Shown here: piece after piece, positions 8,853 through 17,203 of the stretch
Layout of the letters: each line of letters begins with the position of its first letter
How positions within the stretch are numbered: position 1 is the stretch's first letter
Assembly (NCBI GenBank): GCA_017399105.1
Contig: JAFQEJ010000050.1
Coordinates: forward strand, 17,181 to 81,180
Reading direction: 5' to 3'
DNA length: 64,000 nucleotides
DNA from: Clostridia bacterium
GTDB lineage: Bacteria; Bacillota; Clostridia; Oscillospirales; CAG-272
Translations under genes and position numbers: made by a program
The notes under the pieces: generated by a model
The model's input: only the letters and a program-made list of their open reading frames with translations
What the model was told of the DNA's origin: nothing
The model's database searches: none

Positions 8853-9860
8853 ATGCCGAAATTAACGATTGGAACTTATATCCTTCCATACGGATTGATG
8901 CTCGCTCCCATGGCGGGCGTAACCGATCATGCCTTCCGCCGCATTTGCAAAGAATGCGGCGCTGAATTTACCGTCTCGGAGATGTTATCCTGCGACGCGA
9001 TTCATTATAAAGATCTAAAAACTGCCAAGCTTGCTAAAATCACAAAGGTGCAGGAGCCGATGGCGCTCCAGATTTTCGGCAGTGATCCCGAGATTATGGC
9101 TGAGGCGACGGCACAGCTTTGCAGCAACTCCTACCGTGGATGCGAGAGCGAGATTCGTCCTGCTGCCATCGATATCAATATGGGATGCCCGGTTCCCAAG
9201 GTTGCGGGAAACGGAAAGGGAAGCGCTCTTATGAAGAATCCCGCGCTGGTGGGAGAAATTGTACGGGCGGTCAGTGCGGCTTCCGATCTGCCTGTTACTG
9301 TGAAAATTCGTGCAGGCTGGGATGATGCACACCGAAATGCAGTCGAAATTGCGGAAATTGCCGAAAAAAACGGTGCTGCCATGATCTGCGTCCATGGAAG
9401 AACAAGAGAGCAGATGTATCATCCTCCGGTTGACCGCGCGATTATTGCCCAGGTCAAGCAAGCCGTTTCCATCCCGGTCATTGGCAACGGCGGCATTATG
9501 AGTGGAGAGGATGCTCTTCGGATGCTTGATGAAACGAAGTGCGACGGTCTGATGATCGCACGCGGAGCTGAGGGGAATCCCTGGATTTTCGGTGAGATCA
9601 TTGCCGCGATCGATGGGAAGAAATGGTCACCTCCGACACCTGCCGAGCGGATGCGTGCTGCGATTCGCCAGCTTGATTTTCTGGTTGAGGATAAGGGTGA
9701 CAAGATCGGCACCATGGAGGCTCGCAAGCATTTAGCCTGGTACATCAAGGGATTTGACGGAGCACCGGCGCTGCGGGATCGCATTAACCGAACCGAAACC
9801 TATCCCGAGATGCGTGCGATTGCCGAGGAATTATTGGAAAAAGCAGTCGATCAACTGTAA
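8853..9860 (+). CDS. dusB: tRNA-dihydrouridine synthase, DusB family
   Basis: 335 aa FMN-dependent TIM-barrel enzyme that reduces uridine to dihydrouridine in the tRNA D-loop. Seen: LAPMAGVTDHAFR (18-30), DINMGCPVPKVAGNGKGSALM with the catalytic Cys112, VKIRAGWD, CVHGRTREQMY, IGNGGI and MIARGAEGNPW (FMN phosphate site). The start is a choice: an in-frame GTG at 8832 would add 7 residues but has no ribosome site and almost touches rnpB. The ATG at 8853 has GTGAGG upstream (rather far, about 15 nt) and gives the usual N-terminus. It is probably cotranscribed with rnpB or read from a weak promoter inside it. Confidence 0.92.
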   Translation: MPKLTIGTYILPYGLMLAPMAGVTDHAFRRICKECGAEFTVSEMLSCDAIHYKDLKTAKLAKITKVQEPMALQIFGSDPEIMAEATAQLCSNSYRGCESEIRPAAIDINMGCPVPKVAGNGKGSALMKNPALVGEIVRAVSAASDLPVTVKIRAGWDDAHRNAVEIAEIAEKNGAAMICVHGRTREQMYHPPVDRAIIAQVKQAVSIPVIGNGGIMSGEDALRMLDETKCDGLMIARGAEGNPWIFGEIIAAIDGKKWSPPTPAERMRAAIRQLDFLVEDKGDKIGTMEARKHLAWYIKGFDGAPALRDRINRTETYPEMRAIAEELLEKAVDQL

Positions 9861-9915
9861 GAATGATATAAAATATCAATTGATATAAAATATCAATAGA
9901 AAGGAGCGTGCGCCG

Positions 9916-10569
9916 ATGCTGTGGTTTTTCGCAGTGCACACAGAAGAAAAAGACGAGCCGAAGGCTCCCGTCAAAAGTACCCTGCTGAAATCGGAAGATC
10001 TTGTGATCAAGCGGGCAGTATCGGGCGATAAGGAAGCCTTCGGCGAGCTGGTCAGGGCTTATGAAAGCATGGTGTACAATACCGCCATGCAGGCGCTCCG
10101 CAATGCTGAGGATGCCTATGACGTATCACAGGAGGTTTTTATCAAAGCCTGGCGATCGCTCGGCTCCTTCCGCGGCGAGAGTAAATTTTCCACCTGGATT
10201 TACCGCATCACCTGCAATCAGATCAAGGATTATATCCGTGCAAAATCTCGTCATGCTGCAATTTCGCTTTCTGAATATGACAGCGAGGAGGATACCGAAA
10301 AGGAAACCGATATCCCCGACACCGACCGCTCGGTGATGCCAGAGGAGGTTTATCTGCGGGATGAGCTGCGCGATACCGTCCGTGAGGCGATTGCAAGCAT
10401 GTCGGAGGATCACAGGCAGATTATTGTTCTGCGCGATATTGAGGGGTATTCTTATGAGGAAATTGCCGAAATGCTGGGGCTCGGGATTGGTACTGTGAAG
10501 AGCCGAATCAACCGCGCGAGAAATGCTGTAAAAGAATTTTTAATAAAGCGGAACATTTTTGGATATTGA
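9916..10569 (+). CDS. ECF-type RNA polymerase sigma factor (SigW/RpoE-like)
   Basis: 217 aa. Seen: region 2 with FGELVRAYESMVYN, DAYDVSQEVFIKAWRSL and FSTWIYRITCN (core and -10 binding); an acidic linker (SEEDTEKETD); region 4 with VLRDIEGYSYEEIAEMLGLGIGTVKSRINRARN (HTH for -35 recognition). Regions 1 and 3 are absent, as in ECF factors. The ribosome site is AAAGGAG. It is followed 61 nt later by a zinc-type anti-sigma factor, the standard ECF pairing, so it is probably held inactive at the membrane until an envelope signal arrives. Target promoters are unknown. An unusual 12-residue hydrophobic N-terminal lead (MLWFFAVHTEEK) precedes the normal start of homology. Confidence 0.9.
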   Translation: MLWFFAVHTEEKDEPKAPVKSTLLKSEDLVIKRAVSGDKEAFGELVRAYESMVYNTAMQALRNAEDAYDVSQEVFIKAWRSLGSFRGESKFSTWIYRITCNQIKDYIRAKSRHAAISLSEYDSEEDTEKETDIPDTDRSVMPEEVYLRDELRDTVREAIASMSEDHRQIIVLRDIEGYSYEEIAEMLGLGIGTVKSRINRARNAVKEFLIKRNIFGY

Positions 10570-10630
10570 TCGTCAAAAGAAACAACAGGAAGATTTAAGA
10601 AATATGTAAGAGATCCAAGGAGGTGAATAT

Positions 10631-11773
10631 ATGGCAGACAAAGTGACAGGCGATTTATGTCAAAAAGCCCGTGAGCTCATGTTCGATTATGCCGATGGGA
10701 CGCTGAGCGAAAAGGATGCCGCGTGGCTGGAAGCACACATAACCTCCTGCCCCGATTGTGCAGCCGAGCTTGCCGGGTGCCGTGAAACGCTGAAGCTGAT
10801 CAAAGCCAGCCGATATGAAGCACCCTTCAGCATTACAGACGCTGTGATGAATAAAATAGAAAAGGAAGAGGTTAAGAGTCCTCTCGCCTCTGCCTTTACA
10901 GGATTCTTTAAAAAGAAGAATTTTGCCCGTTACGGTACGATTGCCGCGGCGCTGGTTTTGGTGGCTGTGGTTGTTCTCAATCATGATGCCATTTTCAGAA
11001 TGACAAGAGGGCTGACCTCATCAAACGAAGCGGCAGATGCTGCCGAGGCAAATTACCGTGCTGCGCAGGATATGGCTGCCTATTCTTATACCGCAGTCGG
11101 AGAGACCGGGGTGGATGAAACCGTTCAGCATGTGGAGACGGTAGCCGGTATGATGATGGCTTCGCCGACTGCATCGGGTACGGGCAGTGCCACAACTGAG
11201 GCTGAAACAGAAGCTGTACAAGAGGAAGTGAAGAGCACTTCAAAGCGCTACGGTGATTCGGGCAGTGATACTGAAGCATCTGCGGCACCGGTGCAGCCTT
11301 CAAACAACAGTGCCGATACATTTCCCGAAACAGGTGCAGTTCCCGAGATCAAGGAAGGTGAAGATTCACCTGCTCCCAAGGAGAGCGTTGAAGAGGGACA
11401 TGACGCAGACAGCGCGCCTGTAGTCGATTCGCAGGATGACGAGCTGTACCGCGAGATAGAAACCAGCGTGAATTTACCGGAAGAGGATATTATTCTGTAT
11501 TATGACACACCGGCAGAGTACTATGGCAATATCATTGCGTACCTGAATGTGAGCGATGTGAATTCGGTTATGTCGGTGCTGGGACTGACCGAGTACAAAA
11601 CACTGGAAAACGAGGATGGCAGTGAGAGTATCCTCTGTGTATACACGCTGAGTGAGCGCGATGATATTATCGATTTTCTGCGGCTGACCAATATCAATTA
11701 TGCTGTGCATTACAACGAAAACGAGCTTTCGGTAACCGAGACGAACTATATTGTATTAAACGAAATCAAATAA
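10631..11773 (+). CDS. Membrane anti-sigma factor with zinc-binding N-terminal domain
   Basis: 380 aa. Seen: an anti-sigma zinc motif HITSCPDC (His36, Cys40, Cys43) in the first 50 residues, a short cytoplasmic basic stretch (FKKKNFARYG), one membrane helix (about 100-116, AAALVLVAVVVLN), then a long low-complexity Ser/Thr/Glu/Pro-rich outer linker (150-270) and a compact C-terminal domain of about 110 aa that I do not recognise. Known: ZAS-type anti-sigma factors clamp region 2/4 of their ECF sigma factor and are released by regulated proteolysis or conformational change. It lies 61 nt after the sigma gene, with an AAGGAGGTGA ribosome site. The outer domain is probably the sensor (inference). 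Confidence 0.85.
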   Translation: MADKVTGDLCQKARELMFDYADGTLSEKDAAWLEAHITSCPDCAAELAGCRETLKLIKASRYEAPFSITDAVMNKIEKEEVKSPLASAFTGFFKKKNFARYGTIAAALVLVAVVVLNHDAIFRMTRGLTSSNEAADAAEANYRAAQDMAAYSYTAVGETGVDETVQHVETVAGMMMASPTASGTGSATTEAETEAVQEEVKSTSKRYGDSGSDTEASAAPVQPSNNSADTFPETGAVPEIKEGEDSPAPKESVEEGHDADSAPVVDSQDDELYREIETSVNLPEEDIILYYDTPAEYYGNIIAYLNVSDVNSVMSVLGLTEYKTLENEDGSESILCVYTLSERDDIIDFLRLTNINYAVHYNENELSVTETNYIVLNEIK

Positions 11774-11780
11774 AAAAACT

Positions 11781-11808
11781 GCACCTCAGTGATCAAATAC
11801 CGGGGTGC
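11781..11808. terminator. Hairpin between the anti-sigma gene and topB (convergent)
   Basis: GCACC (11781-11785) pairs with GGTGC (11804-11808), followed by GATTTTTATG on the plus strand and preceded by an A-run (T-run for minus). Short arms, so modest strength. Confidence 0.45.
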
Positions 11809-11821
11809 GATTTTTATGTGC

Positions 11822-14008
11822 TTAAAACTTAAATACCGTTTTATCGCCTTCAAGCTGCAGATATGCATCAAAGGTGCGTCCGGTTTTCGGTGAAACGAAT
11901 CCGCGCAGAAGCTCGGTTTTGCCGGCAATCAGAAGCAGGGCGGCTTCTTCCTTGGTAATCACTCTGCTGCAGATGGGAGAGCCGATCTTAAGCTTGCATC
12001 CCTCTTTGTAACCGCTGCACTGATAGCCGTAGCGTCCGCGGACAACATCCTTACCGCAGAGGGGGCATTTACCGATTTTATCGCCGATGAAGCCATCGCT
12101 TACCACGGTAGCCTCACGCTCAAAAATAGCATCGATTTCGGTCTGTGCAATGGCGAGACTGCGGTTGATCGAAATTTCACCTCGGAAGACCTGCTTCAGC
12201 GAGCGTCCGACCTCGGCGGTTTTGTATTTATTCATGCCGATTCCCAGGCGTGACAGCGATTCGATCAGATAACAGCCGTCGGGGAGGATGGTATAGACAT
12301 CCTTTTTCAGTTGGATATAGCCGCTCTTACGGGCATTGTCGATGATGCCTGTGCGGGTTGCTTCGGTGCCCAGCTCCAGACCCTCGAACATGGCTCTGTA
12401 TTCGGCAGCATCGTTTTCTTCGGTATCGTCATCCGACGTTTTATTCGCATCGGCAGCCTTATTTGCATCGGCAGCCTTATTTACATCGGCAGCCTTATTT
12501 ACATCGGCAAGTTCTTCTCGGAAGGGATTCTTGAGGTAATTATTCAGCGTTTCAATGGTATAATGCTTTGGCGGAGAGGTTTCCTTTTCGGTTGGCTTAA
12601 AATTGATCTCCACCTTGTCGCCCTTTTTCAGCTTGGGGAGAACCTTATCGTGGCCGCTGTATGTGTCATACTTTGTCCATCCCGGCTCGAGGATTACATT
12701 GCCTTTCAGCGAGAAGGATTCAAGGACACCGGTCGTTTCATTGCCGACATCGATGACGAGTTCGCTTTTTTGTATTGTGCAGGGCTCGGCACAGAAAACG
12801 GCAACAAAGCGACGCAGGATCGCGCCGTAAACTTTAGCTTCATTTTCGCTGAGTCTGCTCTTGTCGGGGATTTTTGCGGTCGGTGTCAGCGCGGAATGGG
12901 ATTCGATTTTGGAATCGTCAAAAATAGTTTTGGCATCCTTGAATTCGACCGGATAGCCCATGCCGGCTACCTTTGACAGAATGCCGCGTACCTTGTCCTT
13001 TTCGGCGGTGGCGAGATATTCCGAGTTGGTACGGGGATAGGTTACATAGCCTTCTTCATAAAGCTTCTGAACGGTGGCAAGGCTGTCTGCCATCGACATC
13101 TTATAGGTTTTGCCCAGCATATTCTGAAGCTTGCTCAGCGAATAGAGCTTGCCCGGCTTGAGGGTATCTTTTTTATTTTTGACCGATGTGACATGAGCAC
13201 CGGCTTGGTTGTAGCTCTGGCAGAGGGTTTCCGCAGCTGCTTTTTGATTGGCGTCAAATTTTTTCTTGGAGGTCAGTTCGACCTCTTCGCCGTTGGTTTT
13301 CTCCTTGCTGACCGGGGCATAGTAAATCTCCGGCTTGAAGTTTTTGATCGCCATGTCGCGGTCATATATCGCCTTTACGATGGGCACAATCACCCGTCCT
13401 ACCCGGAGCAGCGTGCCGCACTTCAGCGTTGCATATCTGGTCAGATTCACGCCGTAGAGCCAGTCGATGAAGGTTCGGGCATACCCCTCGTAGGCAAGCA
13501 GATCGTACTCCTTTTCATCGGGGGGAGAGACCAGCGCTGCACGGATAGTTTCGGCGGTCTGATCGGGCATCCAGAGACGTTTGAGCTGCTTCTGCTGTTT
13601 TTCCTCGGGGGTTAGTGCATGGTCAATGATGATGCGTACGATGATTTCGCCTTCGCGGTCAGAGTCTCCCGCGTTGATGATGGTGTCCACATCGGGACGG
13701 CGGCAGAGTGCTTTGATGATCTCGAACTGACGGTTGATTCCCGCGTCCGGCTTGCCGTTGTCTCCCATACGCAGCTCGAATTGATACTTGCGGGGAAAGC
13801 AGGGCAGATTCGCCATTGTCCAGCCTTTTGCTCCCTCGGGTGCGGGATTATAGGTTTCAATGCTGCATAATGAGAAGAGATGGCCGAATCCCCAGGTGAC
13901 GATATATCCGCCGCCCTCAAAATAGCCCTGTCCCTTCTTCATGGTGTCGGAGATCGCCGCTGAAATGTTGCGGGCGAGACTTGGCTTTTCTGCTATGATC
14001 AGCTTCAT
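11822..14008 (-). CDS. topB: DNA topoisomerase III (type IA)
   Basis: 728 aa, decatenating type IA topoisomerase. Seen: TOPRIM LIIAEKPSLARNI (3-15) and DSDREGE (115-121), active-site Tyr324 in GYVTYPRTNSEYL, and a C-terminal zinc ribbon CPLCGKDV...CSGY...GC. The GRVxTP element usual in TopB reads GRVIVPIVKAI here, as in divergent accessory TopB proteins. An unusual in-frame tandem ADxNKA hexapeptide (501-524) is encoded by an 18-bp DNA repeat. The gene begins with ATGA overlapping the stop of rbsK, so it is the third gene of a deoC-rbsK-topB operon. Confidence 0.93.
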   Translation of the reverse strand: MKLIIAEKPSLARNISAAISDTMKKGQGYFEGGGYIVTWGFGHLFSLCSIETYNPAPEGAKGWTMANLPCFPRKYQFELRMGDNGKPDAGINRQFEIIKALCRRPDVDTIINAGDSDREGEIIVRIIIDHALTPEEKQQKQLKRLWMPDQTAETIRAALVSPPDEKEYDLLAYEGYARTFIDWLYGVNLTRYATLKCGTLLRVGRVIVPIVKAIYDRDMAIKNFKPEIYYAPVSKEKTNGEEVELTSKKKFDANQKAAAETLCQSYNQAGAHVTSVKNKKDTLKPGKLYSLSKLQNMLGKTYKMSMADSLATVQKLYEEGYVTYPRTNSEYLATAEKDKVRGILSKVAGMGYPVEFKDAKTIFDDSKIESHSALTPTAKIPDKSRLSENEAKVYGAILRRFVAVFCAEPCTIQKSELVIDVGNETTGVLESFSLKGNVILEPGWTKYDTYSGHDKVLPKLKKGDKVEINFKPTEKETSPPKHYTIETLNNYLKNPFREELADVNKAADVNKAADANKAADANKTSDDDTEENDAAEYRAMFEGLELGTEATRTGIIDNARKSGYIQLKKDVYTILPDGCYLIESLSRLGIGMNKYKTAEVGRSLKQVFRGEISINRSLAIAQTEIDAIFEREATVVSDGFIGDKIGKCPLCGKDVVRGRYGYQCSGYKEGCKLKIGSPICSRVITKEEAALLLIAGKTELLRGFVSPKTGRTFDAYLQLEGDKTVFKF
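12441..12510. repeat. 18-bp tandem repeat inside topB, 3.9 copies
   Basis: Units TTATTCGCATCGGCAGCC (12441-12458), TTATTTGCATCGGCAGCC (12459-12476), TTATTTACATCGGCAGCC (12477-12494) and a partial fourth (12495-12510). On the coding strand each encodes six residues, A-D-[VA]-N-K-A. Unit length is a multiple of three, so copy-number change keeps the frame. Confidence 0.9.
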
Positions 14009-14958
14009 GATTCCTTTGTTCCATAGAAGGAGGCATAAAGGGCGTCAATCTCCTCACGTTTTGCCATGGCGGGAGCTGCACCGGCTCTGGTTACCGAGAT
14101 GGCGGCTGTACAGTTGGCAAATTCCAGCGCGGTTTTGATATCCTTTCCCTCGGAGAGTGCGACACAGAGACCACCGTTGAAGGAATCACCCGCACCGGTT
14201 GTATCAACTGCTTTCATCACGGGAGGGGGAACGAGCAGTTCATGTTCGCTGTCCTTGTAATACACACCCTTTTTGCCCAGCGTGATGATGACATGCTTTA
14301 CGCCGAGGTTTTCCATCAATTTATTGGCGGCTTTGGAAGCACTGACTTCATCGGTTACCTTAATGCCGCTGAAATATTCGGCTTCGGTTTCATTGGGGGT
14401 GAAATAATCGACGCCGTCAAAAAGCCCGTCGGGAACGCTTTGGAAGGGGGCGGGATTGAGTACCACGGGGACATGATGCTTATTTGCTGCTTCGATCAGC
14501 GCGCGCACCGATTCAAAGCTGGATTCAAGCTGAGTCAGTACGATATCCGAGCCTGCGATTTCATCCTCAGCGGCAAGCACTTCGGCAGCGGTAATCCTTT
14601 CGTTGGCACCCTTGAGGATGATGATTTTATTTTCACCGCTGACCGAGCTGACCTCGATGATGGCTGAGCCTGTTCCCACATCATCGGCGATGGCAAGATA
14701 CTTTTCGCTCATTCCCTCTGCTCTGAAGTGATCGAGCGCAACAGAACTCAAAAAATCTCTGCCGATTTTGGCTACCATGATGACCTCACCGCCTGCTCTT
14801 GATGCGGCGGTCGCCTGATTGAGACCTTTGCCGCCGGGACCGAACTGCAGTCTGTCACCGACAACCGTTTCACCGTCTACGGGAAAGTGCGGAGTAAATG
14901 CGGTCATATCTACGTTGATGCTGCCAACCACTGTGATTTTTGCTCTGTTATTTTTCAT
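14005..14958 (-). CDS. rbsK: Ribokinase (PfkB family)
   Basis: 317 aa from the ATG at 14958, which has a GGAGG site 9 nt upstream; the frame is open to 15000 but that part lies in deoC. Seen: VGSINVDMT at the N-terminus, the PfkB signature GPGGKGLNQATAASRAG, NPAPFQ, FTPNETEAEYFSG, and the catalytic DTTGAGDSFNGG with its base Asp. Known: ATP-dependent phosphorylation of D-ribose to ribose 5-phosphate in the cytoplasm. It overlaps the end of deoC by 11 nt and the start of topB by 4 nt, so translation is coupled. Pairing with deoC suggests nucleoside-sugar salvage; a 2-deoxyribose-tolerant kinase is possible. Confidence 0.92.
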   Translation of the reverse strand: MKNNRAKITVVGSINVDMTAFTPHFPVDGETVVGDRLQFGPGGKGLNQATAASRAGGEVIMVAKIGRDFLSSVALDHFRAEGMSEKYLAIADDVGTGSAIIEVSSVSGENKIIILKGANERITAAEVLAAEDEIAGSDIVLTQLESSFESVRALIEAANKHHVPVVLNPAPFQSVPDGLFDGVDYFTPNETEAEYFSGIKVTDEVSASKAANKLMENLGVKHVIITLGKKGVYYKDSEHELLVPPPVMKAVDTTGAGDSFNGGLCVALSEGKDIKTALEFANCTAAISVTRAGAAPAMAKREEIDALYASFYGTKES

Positions 14959-15610
14959 TGCTGTATTCCTCCATGATTTTTGCTCCTGCAGAAGTGCCAA
15001 GACGGTCTGCGCCTGCTTCGATCAGGGTGAGGGCGGTTTTCAGATCGCGGATGCCGGCTGAGGCTTTGATTTTGACATTGGAAGATGCATTCGCGCGCAT
15101 GATTTTCACATCCTCGACCTTGGCGATGCCTTCGTTGAAGCCGGTGCAGGTCTTAACAAAATGTGCACCCGCCGCGCAGGAAAGCTTTGTGGCTGCGGCA
15201 ATCTCCTCGGGGGTCAGATAAAAGGTTTCGATGATAACCTTCACGCACTTTCCTTTTGCTGCTTTGACCACTGCTGCAATGTCATCGCGAACAAAATCAA
15301 CATTGCCTGCCTTCAGCGCGCCGATGTTGATGACCATGTCAAATTCATCGCATCCGTCGGTGTAAGCCTGCTCAACCTCGGCTGCCTTGATGGCTGTGGT
15401 GTTGGCACCGAGGGGGAATCCGATGACGGTGCAGACCTTGACATCGCATCCTTCAAGCAGTTTTGCGGCGAGTGCAACATGGCAGGGATTGATGCACACA
15501 CTGGCGAAATTATATGCTTTCGCTTCTGCACAGAGCTTTTCGATATCAGCCGCGGAAGCGAAGGGCTTGAGCTGGGTGTGATCGATATATTTATTGAGCT
15601 TGGCAATCAT
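14948..15610 (-). CDS. deoC: Deoxyribose-phosphate aldolase
   Basis: 220 aa class I aldolase that splits 2-deoxyribose 5-phosphate into acetaldehyde and glyceraldehyde 3-phosphate. Seen: IDHTQLKP (9-16), CTVIGFPLGANTT (60-72), DMVINIGALK with catalytic Asp91, FVKTCTGF with Schiff-base Lys153, and VKIKASAGIRD with Lys182. The start at 15610 has GGAGG 7 nt upstream; a longer frame to 15652 has no site. It is the first gene of the deoC-rbsK-topB operon and has its own promoter at 15643-15671. Confidence 0.95.
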   Translation of the reverse strand: MIAKLNKYIDHTQLKPFASAADIEKLCAEAKAYNFASVCINPCHVALAAKLLEGCDVKVCTVIGFPLGANTTAIKAAEVEQAYTDGCDEFDMVINIGALKAGNVDFVRDDIAAVVKAAKGKCVKVIIETFYLTPEEIAAATKLSCAAGAHFVKTCTGFNEGIAKVEDVKIMRANASSNVKIKASAGIRDLKTALTLIEAGADRLGTSAGAKIMEEYSNEK

Positions 15611-15642
15611 TTCAAACCTCCATATAACAGGATCTTTTTTAT

Positions 15643-15671
15643 AGTATACCATATTCGATCGCTTATTTCAA
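15643..15671 (-). promoter_or_regulatory. Promoter of the deoC-rbsK-topB operon
   Basis: Minus strand TTGAAA (15671-15666), 17-nt spacer, TATACT (15648-15643), about 33 nt before the deoC ATG. Confidence 0.65.
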
Positions 15672-15729
15672 GAAAAAAACGAACCTATGTTGTGCAGATT
15701 CGATCATAATGAGTGGAGAGAAACAGAAA

Positions 15730-15754
15730 GAAGCAGAGTGCATTGCTCTGCTTC
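15730..15754 (-). terminator. Terminator of the 15763 lipoprotein gene
   Basis: Perfect 9-bp arms GAAGCAGAG (15730-15738) and CTCTGCTTC (15746-15754) with a 7-nt loop. On the minus strand it is followed by TTTCTGTTT. Confidence 0.7.
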
Positions 15755-15762
15755 TCAGATAA

Positions 15763-16971
15763 TTAATGGAATTCCGGCAGGGGATAAGCTGTATACTCTC
15801 CGCTTTGGGGGTCAAATATGATCTTGCCGTATTCGGTGGGATAGTCATACCATCCGTCGTTGTCGGGATCAAGGGGATTGTTGTAGTCAACATTCCTGTA
15901 ATCGATGACAATCCGCCCGTTGATGCATTCAATGCCGACACGGTCCAGCGTATACCCGGGCAGCTCGAGGAAGATGCGTTCCTCGCAGGATTCGGGGTCG
16001 AACTCCCAAATGATGCCGCCGCTGGCATTGTAGCGCTCTTTGCTGTTGTCGTTCAGGTCGATACCGAGAAGCGGAGGATTTTCAACGATCTTCGCGTAAT
16101 AAAGCTTTCCTTCATACTGCGCGAAATAGCTGTCCGAAAAGTTCTCGTTGATGGTTTTGTCCTCATCTTTCTTCAAATCGTAGCGGTGCAGGATAACATG
16201 ATCGGTATTGAGCACTTCTTTGCCGTTTGATTCTTTTTTGCCATATTCGCCCCAGATGAAGTAACGTCCGTCAAAGATGTCGGTATAAACAATGGCGATG
16301 CAGTCGGCGGTAAAATGCACCTGCTTGTCGCTGCCGTCTTCTTTGGTGCTGTAGTAGGCGGTAGGATATCCCTTTGTGTTGCTGTCGTCGTAATAGTAAT
16401 AACGATTGTCGTAAATGAAGGAGGGAGCTTCGGTATTGTTGGGGAGTTTGGTAACCTTTCCCGAGACAAGATCGACCGAGACGGTATGCTCAGTATCCTC
16501 CTGATCACGCGTTGTTACAAAGAACAGATTCTCGCCGAAACGGTAACCACCGCCTGTTAACTCATATTCATATAAAACTGCGGTTTTGGTATTTATCGGA
16601 TCATACGAGCAGACTCTTGCCCGATAAGCGCTTGGGATTGTGCTTGTATCATGATAGCGGCTGAGAAAATATACCATGCCGTTATAAACATGAATCCTCT
16701 CCACATCGGCGAAAGGACAGTCATCCTCTTTTACATGGCGGCAGAGTGGATCGGCGCAGAGGGGCGTGACACTGCCGGTCAGTGTGTTGAAGCGGGAAAG
16801 GATGGGGGGTGAGCCATAATTGATTGTGCCGCCCGATTCGGTGGTAACGGTTACGCTGTCACCGATGACACGGATATACTGATAGATGCTGTCATTGATA
16901 GCAGCATTTTCACTGCTGCAGGAGAACAGGGTACAGGCAAGGAGAATAATAATTATCATGCTTCGTTTCAT
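15763..16971 (-). CDS. Secreted lipoprotein, probable beta-propeller, function unknown
   Basis: 402 aa. Seen: signal peptide with lipobox LFSC (Cys18), then repeated short segments ending in aromatic/Gly patterns (IYQYIRVIGDS, VYFLSRYHD, ENLFFVTT, NRYYYYDDS, GRYFIWGEYG, GKLYYAKI), each of the '[GN]xxY[FY]' type common in bladed propellers of Firmicutes lipoproteins. A Cys-rich spot DPLCRHVKEDDCPF is near residue 75. I do not recognise a specific family and infer only an outer-surface, lipid-anchored protein. It is a single gene with its own promoter (17019-17047) and terminator, ribosome site GGAGGTG. Confidence 0.7.
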   Translation of the reverse strand: MKRSMIIIILLACTLFSCSSENAAINDSIYQYIRVIGDSVTVTTESGGTINYGSPPILSRFNTLTGSVTPLCADPLCRHVKEDDCPFADVERIHVYNGMVYFLSRYHDTSTIPSAYRARVCSYDPINTKTAVLYEYELTGGGYRFGENLFFVTTRDQEDTEHTVSVDLVSGKVTKLPNNTEAPSFIYDNRYYYYDDSNTKGYPTAYYSTKEDGSDKQVHFTADCIAIVYTDIFDGRYFIWGEYGKKESNGKEVLNTDHVILHRYDLKKDEDKTINENFSDSYFAQYEGKLYYAKIVENPPLLGIDLNDNSKERYNASGGIIWEFDPESCEERIFLELPGYTLDRVGIECINGRIVIDYRNVDYNNPLDPDNDGWYDYPTEYGKIIFDPQSGEYTAYPLPEFH

Positions 16972-17018
16972 GATACACCTCCATGTTGTATAGAATGTAA
17001 TGTTGTAGAGCTGATATT

Positions 17019-17047
17019 ATAATATCACAATATTGTACACATGTCAA
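17019..17047 (-). promoter_or_regulatory. Promoter of the 15763-16971 lipoprotein
   Basis: Minus strand TTGACA (17047-17042), 17-nt spacer, TATTAT (17024-17019), followed by a 47-nt leader. Confidence 0.6.
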
Positions 17048-17178
17048 GGTGTGGTGCGAAATTTATTAAATTTTTAATCATGTAATTAGTAAATCGCCCG
17101 GCTGCGATCTGTTCGGAGCTGATACAAGTGGTGGAAATATGGGTTGTTTCAGTAGTTTTATTATAAAATCATAAAAAT

Positions 17179-17203
17179 GAGTCTGTCAATTTCTGACAGA
17201 CTC
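17179..17203 (-). terminator. Terminator of the GT4 gene
   Basis: Perfect 10-bp arms GAGTCTGTCA (17179-17188) and TGACAGACTC (17194-17203), 5-nt loop. Read on the minus strand it is followed by ATTTTTATGATTTT. It overlaps the stop codon of the glycosyltransferase. Confidence 0.75.

Noticed and set aside
12441..12510. Possible CRISPR-like repeat
   Set aside because: Units are contiguous with no spacers and lie in frame in topB.
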